Assembly (NCBI GenBank): GCA_903876765.1
Contig: CAIRBH010000025.1
Span: 1-64,000 of the forward strand
Length of the DNA stretch: 64,000 nucleotides
Direction of reading: 5' to 3'
DNA from: an uncultured Pseudomonadota bacterium
GTDB taxonomy: Bacteria > Pseudomonadota > Gammaproteobacteria > Burkholderiales > Methylophilaceae
Shown here: piece after piece, positions 58,677-64,000 of the stretch
Layout of the letters: each line of letters opens with the position of its first letter
Position numbering within the stretch: the first letter of the stretch is position 1
Program-made: the position numbers and the translations under genes
Notes under the pieces: model-generated
What the model saw: only the letters and a program-made list of their open reading frames with translations
Told to the model about the DNA's origin: nothing
Databases searched by the model: none

Positions 58677-59051
58677 ATGCATGTTGTTCAAACGCCCAAC
58701 GCCCCAGCTGCTATCGGCCCTTATTCGCAAGCCATGGTCGTGGGAGATTTATTATTCACATCAGGACAAATTCCGCTGCGCGCCGATGGCACGCTCAATA
58801 ATGGTGATATTACCGTGCAAACCACGCAGGTATTAGCTAACCTAACTGCCGTGATTGAAGCGGCAGGCGCTAGCTTAAACAAAGTGGTTAAAACCACGGT
58901 GTTTTTAAAAAATTTGGATGACTTTGTTGCGATGAATACCGTTTATGGCAATACTTTTGGCGCTCATACGCCAGCCCGTTCTACCGTTCAAGTGGCTAAG
59001 CTGCCACGTGACGTATTGGTTGAAATTGAAGCCATCGTTTCGCTAGCTTAA
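58677..59051 (+). CDS. ridA: RidA-family enamine/imine deaminase
   Basis: It hydrolyses reactive enamine/imine intermediates, such as 2-aminoacrylate, to keto acids and ammonia. The 124-residue protein is typical: APAAIGPYSQAMVVGDLLFTSGQIPL near the N-terminus, and ARSTVQVAKLPRDVLVEIEAIVSL with the substrate-binding arginine near the end. AAAGG before the ATG is a ribosome-binding site. Its place after dadA-alr fits clearing imines released by amino-acid oxidation. Confidence 0.96.
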   Translation: MHVVQTPNAPAAIGPYSQAMVVGDLLFTSGQIPLRADGTLNNGDITVQTTQVLANLTAVIEAAGASLNKVVKTTVFLKNLDDFVAMNTVYGNTFGAHTPARSTVQVAKLPRDVLVEIEAIVSLA

Positions 59052-59110
59052 CTACAGGCCAGACTTTTGGTTATATTGGCTTTGTTATAGACATTACATT
59101 AAGGAAATAT

Positions 59111-60190
59111 ATGGCATTAGATTTATTTAGCCCAGTTAAATTAGGCAGTATTGCATTAAAAAACCGCATGGTCATGGCGCCACTGACACGTAACCGAGCT
59201 GCCGAAGGCGGTGTGCCGCAAGCGATGAACGTGACTTATTATGAGCAACGTGCCACGGCGGGTTTAATTATTTCGGAAGCCACGCCTATCTCGGCCATGG
59301 CGCATGGCTATCCTGCATTACCTGGCATTTATACCGAGGCACAAGTGGCTGGCTGGAAAAAAGTGACAGATGCCGTACACGCCAAAGGCGGTAAAATGGT
59401 CATACAGTTATGGCATGTGGGTAGAATTTCACACCCAAGTTTATTGCCCAATGGGGCATTGCCAGTTGCGCCTTCAGCGATTAAACCTAATGGCAAAGCC
59501 TTTACTTATCAAGGTTTGGTCGATTACGTACAACCTCGAGCATTAGAGCTGATTGAGTTGCCAGGCATAGTGGCAGATTACGAACACGCAACAAAACTCG
59601 CATTAGCAGCAGGCTTTGATGGGGTGGAAATTCATGCGGCTAATGGTTATTTGTTAGATCAATTTTTACGCGATGGCAGCAATCAACGTACAGATAACTA
59701 TGGTGGTAGCATAGAAAATCGCCTACGTTTATTGCTAGAAGTGACAAGCGCGGTGGTCACCGCGGCAGGTTCAGATAAAGTTGGCCTGCGTATTTCACCA
59801 GTTAACCCGTTTAATGATATGAAAGATAGCCAGCCACAAGCGCTATTTAATGCTGTGGTTGATGCGCTTAACCCCTTTAAGTTGGCCTATTTACACGTGG
59901 TAGAAGGCGGCATCCATGGTGGCGGCATTGCTGACCCCTTTGATTTTTCTGCCTTGCGCCAGCATTGCCTAAGTCCTTATATCGCCAACCTAGCTTACGA
60001 TAAGGCGCGTGGCAATGCCGCCATTGCCAGTGGCCATGCCGATGCAATCGCTTACGGCGTGCCGTTTATCGCCAACCCTGACTTGGTTGAGCGCTTTAGC
60101 ACCGACGCGCCGCTAAATGCCGCTGATTCAAGCAGCTTTTACGGTGGTAGTGAGCATGGTTATACCGATTATCCATTTCTCAAGGCTTAA
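59111..60190 (+). CDS. Old yellow enzyme family NADH:flavin oxidoreductase (NemA-like)
   Basis: It is an FMN-dependent ene-reductase of 359 residues. Seen: SPVKLGSIALKNRMVMAPLTRNRA, the LWHVGRISHPSLLPNG active-site region, GFDGVEIHAANGYLLDQFLRDGSN with the conserved His-Ala-Asn, and the C-terminal FYGGSEHGYTDYPFL. NemA-type enzymes reduce electrophilic alkenes, nitro compounds and maleimides. It starts 59 bases after ridA with AAGGA upstream, and a nitroreductase follows closely. Confidence 0.94.
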   Translation: MALDLFSPVKLGSIALKNRMVMAPLTRNRAAEGGVPQAMNVTYYEQRATAGLIISEATPISAMAHGYPALPGIYTEAQVAGWKKVTDAVHAKGGKMVIQLWHVGRISHPSLLPNGALPVAPSAIKPNGKAFTYQGLVDYVQPRALELIELPGIVADYEHATKLALAAGFDGVEIHAANGYLLDQFLRDGSNQRTDNYGGSIENRLRLLLEVTSAVVTAAGSDKVGLRISPVNPFNDMKDSQPQALFNAVVDALNPFKLAYLHVVEGGIHGGGIADPFDFSALRQHCLSPYIANLAYDKARGNAAIASGHADAIAYGVPFIANPDLVERFSTDAPLNAADSSSFYGGSEHGYTDYPFLKA

Positions 60191-60207
60191 TTTTTAGGGT
60201 GTATATC

Positions 60208-60807
60208 ATGCATAAACCAGCGACTAGCCAAGTTCCCATACATGAAATCATCGCTAATCGCTGGAGTGGGCGTGCTTATGATGCCAGTCAAGTAATCAGT
60301 CAAACGCACATTATCGCCATGTTAGAGGCTGCCCGCTGGGCTCCTTCTTGCTATGGCGATCAGCCTTGGCGTTTTGTGCTGTGCAATAAATCAGCAGATC
60401 TAGCCGCTTGGCAACAGGCTTTTGAATGTTTAGCACCTAGCAACCAAGCATGGGCAAAAGACGCCCCAGCGCTGATCTTGGCCTGTGCCAACACGCTATT
60501 TAATCACAACCAACAGCCTAATCGCTGGGCGCAATATGATACTGGTGCCGCAGTAGAAAACCTCTGCTTACAAGCGAGCAGCATGGGCTTGATGACGCAT
60601 CAAATGGGTGGTTTTAATGCAGAATTGAGCCGAGAAAAATTTAATATTCCCGTGCAATTTACCCCTATGGTAATGATTTCGGTCGGCGTTGCTGCCGAAA
60701 TTGCAACCCTCAGTGGCGATATATTAGCCCGTGAAACCGCGCCGCGCTCAAGACGATTACTCAGCGAGTTAGTTTTTTCTGGCGCGTGGGGTCAGGGCAT
60801 AGATTAA
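60208..60807 (+). CDS. Nitroreductase family protein
   Basis: It is an FMN-binding nitroreductase-like protein of 199 residues from the ATG at 60208 (AGGG 8 bases upstream; a GTG three codons earlier is weaker). The N-terminal NRWSGRAYDASQVI and RWAPSCYGDQPWRFVL motifs bind FMN, and GAAVENLCLQASSMGLMTHQMGGF is the conserved central helix region. Its physiological substrate is unknown. With the ene-reductase before it, it could form an electrophile-detoxification pair. Confidence 0.92.
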   Translation: MHKPATSQVPIHEIIANRWSGRAYDASQVISQTHIIAMLEAARWAPSCYGDQPWRFVLCNKSADLAAWQQAFECLAPSNQAWAKDAPALILACANTLFNHNQQPNRWAQYDTGAAVENLCLQASSMGLMTHQMGGFNAELSREKFNIPVQFTPMVMISVGVAAEIATLSGDILARETAPRSRRLLSELVFSGAWGQGID

Positions 60808-60940
60808 TACTGGATGTTTGCAGGCAGTCAACCGCCAGCCAGCCTAACGCAATATGGCCTTAACTAAACGGACTATGTCTGCTAAACTCTTGCAAGTTAT
60901 GCAAATCATCAAGTTAACCCATCAAGTTTAGGATTCAGTT

Positions 60941-61312
60941 ATGGCCGTTGTCGTACTCAATAAAGCAAATTTTAAAGACACCATAGAAAAAAACAATTTT
61001 GTCATAGTCGATTTTTGGGCGCCTTGGTGTGATCCCTGCGTGGCATTTACCCCTACCTTTGAAGCGGCCGCCGCGGCAAACCCAGACATCATATTCGGCA
61101 TGGTGAACACTGAGACTGACCCTGAAATTGGCGAGTACTTTCAAGTCAATCAAATTCCTGGTATTTTGGTGATACGTGAACAAGCAGGTATTCATGCTCA
61201 AGTTGGTGAAATTGGCGCGCCAGCCTTTGATGAAATTATTAAATGGGCGCGTGAGTTTGATATGAGCGGCGTTCATGCCTATTATCAAGGCCAAACTAAA
61301 CAGGCAAACTAA
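60941..61312 (+). CDS. Thioredoxin family protein with a CDPC active site
   Basis: It is a 123-residue single-domain thioredoxin-fold protein without a signal peptide, hence cytosolic. The active site reads WAPWCDPC (C30-D31-P32-C33), whereas classical thioredoxins have CGPC. The cis-proline loop QIPGILVI is present. The C-terminal tail (about 15 residues, AYYQGQTKQAN) is longer than in TrxA. An acidic residue between the cysteines could change the redox potential, but that is inference. AGGATTCAG precedes the ATG. Confidence 0.93.
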   Translation: MAVVVLNKANFKDTIEKNNFVIVDFWAPWCDPCVAFTPTFEAAAAANPDIIFGMVNTETDPEIGEYFQVNQIPGILVIREQAGIHAQVGEIGAPAFDEIIKWAREFDMSGVHAYYQGQTKQAN

Positions 61313-61313
61313 A

Positions 61314-61361
61314 GCAGTCTGTGGTTTGAGCAGTCTGTTGTTTTAGAAATCTGTGGTTTGC
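61314..61361. repeat. Three imperfect 16-bp tandem repeats after the thioredoxin gene
   Basis: GCAGTCTGTGGTTTGA (61314-61329), GCAGTCTGTTGTTTTA (61330-61345) and GAAATCTGTGGTTTGC (61346-61361) follow each other directly after the stop codon. A terminator follows. Confidence 0.85.
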
Positions 61362-61370
61362 TATTCAATT

Positions 61371-61397
61371 AAAAAAGCGGCGTATGGCTGCTTTTTT
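61371..61397. terminator. Rho-independent terminator between thioredoxin and nlpD genes
   Basis: AAAAAAGCGGC (61371-61381) pairs with GCTGCTTTTTT (61387-61397), with one G-T pair, around a GTATG loop. The T run suits the plus-strand thioredoxin transcript, and the A run means it can also stop the minus-strand nlpD transcript. Confidence 0.85.
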
Positions 61398-61461
61398 ATT
61401 GGGTAATGCTAAATCGCTGGCAGCCTTGGCCGCCAGAAAAATTTGTACGATGAAGTAGTTT

Positions 61462-62436
61462 TTAAATAGCAGCTAAATACTTGCTAGGATCAACCGATTT
61501 GCCTAAGCGGCGAATTTCAAAGTGCAATTTAACCAAATTGCTATCGCTATTGCCCATTTCTGCAATTTTTTGCCCTGCGCTAATTTGCTGACCTTCTTTG
61601 ACCAAAATTTGGCTGTTATGCGCATAGACAGATAAATAAGTTGCATTATGTTTAATAATCACCAACTTGCCATAACCACGTAAATCTGAGCCGCTGTAAA
61701 TCACTTTGCCAGCGGCGGCGGCATTGACAGATTGACCTGTGGTGCCGGCGATATCTAGCCCTTTGTTGCTGGCCTCACTGAAATTTGCAACGACTTTGCC
61801 CTTGGTCGGCCATGCCCACTCTATCTCTTCTGCCGATTCATAGGCAGCTTTATTGTCTGGCTTGTTATCCAGATTAGCCTTATTGGCTGGCTCAGCATTG
61901 TTGGCAGCAGGCGCTTTATTGGCAGCTGACGCAGTCACTGGTTTAGCAGTGGGTAGCGGTTTTTTTAGGGCTTCATCGCTGTAGGGCTCGCGAATTGCCT
62001 TGGGCTCGTTAATGCTAATGGCTGTCATGGCGCTGGTTGCTAGCGTGTTGCCATCAGTATTGATGGGGGTGATTTCTACACCATCACTATTCGCTTGGGC
62101 GGCATAGTCTTTTGTTGCCTTTAGTTTGAGTACTTGGCCAACTTGTATGTTGTACGGCGCCAAAATATTGTTATTTTGCGCGATGTCTTTGTAGTAATAG
62201 CCATGCTCAAGCCCTATGCTGAATAAATTATCGCCTTTTTTCACAGTATAAGTGTCTGGCCGCCAATCGCCAGCTTTGTAAGTTGGTCTAGTCGTGCTGC
62301 TGGGTTTTTTAGCCGCAGTACTGCCAGTAGTTTTGCTAGCGGGTATGCGATCAATGACCGGGGCAGGTGGGGTGCTACTACATGCCACTAGGCCAGTGGC
62401 TAGGCATACTATTGCTAGATATTGTGTATGACGCAT
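61462..62436 (-). CDS. nlpD: NlpD-like LysM/M23 lipoprotein (amidase activator)
   Basis: It is an outer-membrane lipoprotein of 324 residues that should activate a periplasmic amidase during cell separation. Seen: a lipobox (LVACS, about 16-20), a LysM domain (about 60-105: YTVKKGDNLFSIGLEHGYYYKDIAQNN), an Ala/Asn/Lys-rich linker and a C-terminal M23 domain. The M23 metal ligands are degenerate, with NKGLDIAG where active enzymes have a HxGxD-type motif, as in E. coli NlpD. It follows pcm by 2 bases. rpoS, the usual next gene, is absent. Confidence 0.93.
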   Translation of the reverse strand: MRHTQYLAIVCLATGLVACSSTPPAPVIDRIPASKTTGSTAAKKPSSTTRPTYKAGDWRPDTYTVKKGDNLFSIGLEHGYYYKDIAQNNNILAPYNIQVGQVLKLKATKDYAAQANSDGVEITPINTDGNTLATSAMTAISINEPKAIREPYSDEALKKPLPTAKPVTASAANKAPAANNAEPANKANLDNKPDNKAAYESAEEIEWAWPTKGKVVANFSEASNKGLDIAGTTGQSVNAAAAGKVIYSGSDLRGYGKLVIIKHNATYLSVYAHNSQILVKEGQQISAGQKIAEMGNSDSNLVKLHFEIRRLGKSVDPSKYLAAI

Positions 62437-62438
62437 CG

Positions 62439-63110
62439 TTATAACAGGCCGCCTAATAAAGGCACAAATTTTACCGCTTCTAGTTTAGTTTGCCGATATT
62501 CAAGTTCTGACAAGCGTTCTACCAAATATAAAATTTGTTCATCTGTACCGACGGGTATGACTAAGCGCCCGCCAATATTAAGTTGGTCTAATAAATCTTG
62601 TGGTATGTGGCTAGCGGCGGCGGTGACAATAATGCCATCAAATGGCGCTAGGTCTTTTAGTCCCATATTGCCATCGGCATGGCCTAATTTGACGTTGACG
62701 CATTTGAGCTCACGTAAATGTCCACGCGCTTTCATGACCAGTGGGCGTATGCGCTCAACAGAATACACTTCTTTGGCTAATTTAGACAGCACAGCGGTCT
62801 GAAAGCCACAGCCAGTACCGATTTCTAGCACTTTGTTTAAGGTGTTGTTATTGCGTAAAATTTCTGACATACGCGCCACAATATAAGGCTGAGAAATGGT
62901 TTGCCCAAAGCCTATCGGCAGTGATACGTCTTCATAAGCCCTGATAGAAAGCGCCTCATCAACAAAAATATGCCTTGGAATAGCGCCTATGGCCGATAGC
63001 ACCACTTCATCTTTAACACCCTGCTCGCGCAAGCGCACCAACATACGATCACGCGTGCGCTGTGAGGTCATACCTATGCCAGTTTGTGCAGATGATCTTA
63101 AAATAGCCAA
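62439..63110 (-). CDS. pcm: Protein-L-isoaspartate O-methyltransferase
   Basis: It methylates isoaspartyl residues in damaged proteins so that they can return to aspartate. The 223-residue SAM-dependent enzyme has [15 protein letters not shown], the SAM-binding [15 protein letters not shown] (about 92-106) and VYSVERI. The start is a TTG at 63110, because an upstream stop prevents a longer frame; an ATG at 63071 ([10 protein letters not shown]) is the alternative. A 9-codon frame overlapping the surE stop precedes it. The surE-pcm-nlpD order is conserved. Confidence 0.95.
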   Translation of the reverse strand: MAILRSSAQTGIGMTSQRTRDRMLVRLREQGVKDEVVLSAIGAIPRHIFVDEALSIRAYEDVSLPIGFGQTISQPYIVARMSEILRNNNTLNKVLEIGTGCGFQTAVLSKLAKEVYSVERIRPLVMKARGHLRELKCVNVKLGHADGNMGLKDLAPFDGIIVTAAASHIPQDLLDQLNIGGRLVIPVGTDEQILYLVERLSELEYRQTKLEAVKFVPLLGGLL

Positions 63111-63123
63111 CTTGGTGATGCTT

Positions 63124-63882
63124 TCATGGTTGCTTGTGATCTAGATTTAACCATTGTTTAATCTCAGCAAGTTGCGCATGATTGGTTAAATCTACTTGAA
63201 TCGGAGAGATAGACACTTGTTTATGTGCTACCGCATAAAAGTCGGTGCCAGCGCCGCCATCATTTGGCGCACCAGCCGCACCCACCCAATAGACCGTTTC
63301 ATTGCGCGGGGTTTTAAGTTGCACCACAGGCTCAGCCTTATGACGTTTACCTAAGCGCGTGATTTCCCGACCTTGCAGTTCATGGTAGGGGATGTCAGGC
63401 ACATTCACATTGAGTAAAGTAGACGATTGAAAGCCATTTTTTTGGTAGTGCTGTATTAGCTCGACGGCTACTCTGGCGGCGGTTTCAAAATGGCTGGCGT
63501 TATGTTGTGACATAGAAATGGCGATAGACGGAATGCCAAGTAAATAGCCTTCCATCGCCGCAGCAACTGTGCCTGAATAAATGGTGTCATCGCCCATATT
63601 AGCGCCGTCATTAATGCCGCTAATCACCATGTCGGGCATGGTGTCCATCAGGCCAGTGAGCGCAATGTGAACGCAATCTGTGGGTGTGCCATTGACGTAA
63701 AAAAAGCCATTAGCCGCTTTTTTAACGCTTAAAGGCCGATCTAGGGTCAGCGAGTTGCTGGCCCCACTTCTGTTGCGCTCTGGCGCCACCACCGTGATAT
63801 TGGCTAGTTTTGCGATGTGCTGTGCCAGTATGCTAAGTCCTGGGGCAAAGTAACCATCGTCATTGGAGAGTAGTATATTCAT
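63124..63882 (-). CDS. surE: 5'/3'-nucleotidase SurE
   Basis: It is a metal-dependent nucleotidase that dephosphorylates nucleoside monophosphates and short polyphosphates. The 252-residue protein begins [15 protein letters not shown], with the metal-binding Asp-Asp (8-9), and has the conserved [25 protein letters not shown]. The first codons are the last copy of a 26-bp tandem repeat: two upstream copies each hold a 9-codon open frame whose stop overlaps the next start codon by ATGA. No strong ribosome-binding site precedes the ATG at 63882. Confidence 0.96.
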   Translation of the reverse strand: MNILLSNDDGYFAPGLSILAQHIAKLANITVVAPERNRSGASNSLTLDRPLSVKKAANGFFYVNGTPTDCVHIALTGLMDTMPDMVISGINDGANMGDDTIYSGTVAAAMEGYLLGIPSIAISMSQHNASHFETAARVAVELIQHYQKNGFQSSTLLNVNVPDIPYHELQGREITRLGKRHKAEPVVQLKTPRNETVYWVGAAGAPNDGGAGTDFYAVAHKQVSISPIQVDLTNHAQLAEIKQWLNLDHKQP

Positions 63883-63937
63883 ACGAGGTCTATTAAAAGT
63901 ATATTCATACGAGGCTTGTTAAAAGTATATTCAAAGG
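63873..63937 (-). repeat. 26-bp tandem repeat covering the surE start, forming coupled minicistrons
   Basis: Copy 1 (63873-63898) includes the start codon of surE, copy 2 (63899-63924) has 23 of 26 bases identical, and a partial third copy (from 63925) follows. On the minus strand each full unit reads a start codon, Asn-Ile-Leu-Leu and four more codons, then TGA overlapping the next ATG (ATGA). Starts lie at 63934 (TTG) and 63908 (ATG), followed by surE at 63882. The 26-base period causes a -1 shift per unit. Confidence 0.9.
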
Positions 63938-64000
63938 CAAATTATAGTAGAAGACGGGTGCTTTAGTGCGGCACTTATCTAAAAAAGCCAGCGAAATCGC

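Noticed and set aside
62422-62802. Plus-strand open frame opposite pcm
   Set aside because: It is a shadow of the pcm coding strand; composition and lack of a start signal argue against a gene.

Overview
The window is a gene-dense, moderately AT-rich stretch of bacterial chromosome. Three things point to a betaproteobacterium, most likely a methylotroph of the Methylophilaceae (Methylotenera/Methylophilus type): a six-gene mxaRSACKL methanol-dehydrogenase maturation cluster; glucose-6-phosphate dehydrogenase and 6-phosphogluconolactonase close together, as expected where the ribulose-monophosphate cycle is used; and betaproteobacterial gene orders such as pyrG-kdsA-eno-ftsB, alaA-hom-thrC and rpsA-ihfB-lapB-pyrF. 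The species assignment is inference. I see no rRNA, tRNA, CRISPR array or intact insertion sequence.

Layout. 98-4335 (+): CTP synthase, KDO-8-P synthase, enolase, FtsB. 4368-5969: ygfZ and ygfX, divergent. 6001-11574 (-): mxaR-S-A-C-K-L, with no mxaFJGI next to it. 11996-14787: fabA, fabB, a DUF1439-type lipoprotein and an Mth938-type protein. 14946-20282 (+): alanine/homoserine/threonine genes alaA-hom-thrC, then thyA-folA. 20284-27587 (mostly -): Orn/Lys/Arg decarboxylase, dcd, zwf, a dienelactone hydrolase, pgl (+), and the Fe-S carrier mrp, divergent from metG. 29947-39000 (-): comEA-like gene, pyrF, lapB, ihfB, rpsA, cmk, aroA, tyrA, and the N-degron transferases bpt and aat. 39106-43012: DUF3147 protein, YgiQ radical-SAM protein, lipocalin, RsuA-family pseudouridine synthase. 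43031-44450: a small accessory patch with a tyrosine-recombinase remnant and a vapBC toxin-antitoxin pair. 44646-52356: DUF779 protein with an acetaldehyde-dehydrogenase-like enzyme, a class III adenylate cyclase, TrhO, PagP, GlgA, CrcB. 52374-60807: a beta-alanine/alanine catabolic neighbourhood. 60941-63882: an unusual thioredoxin, then nlpD-pcm-surE.

Most genes are housekeeping. The most coherent metabolic module is at 52374-59051. An omega-aminotransferase and a CoA-acylating semialdehyde dehydrogenase could turn beta-alanine plus pyruvate into acetyl-CoA plus L-alanine. Alanine racemase, D-amino acid dehydrogenase and RidA could then turn the L-alanine back into pyruvate and ammonia, closing the loop. 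A PuuR-like HTH-cupin regulator sits at the divergent promoter.

The main oddities are: a ribosomal protein S1 that has lost its sixth S1 domain but kept the conserved C-terminal tail; a 26-bp tandem repeat at the start of surE that builds a chain of 9-codon open frames, each coupled to the next by ATGA; an mxa maturation cluster without its client genes; and a scatter of short (mostly 12-16 bp) tandem duplications at gene junctions across the whole window.
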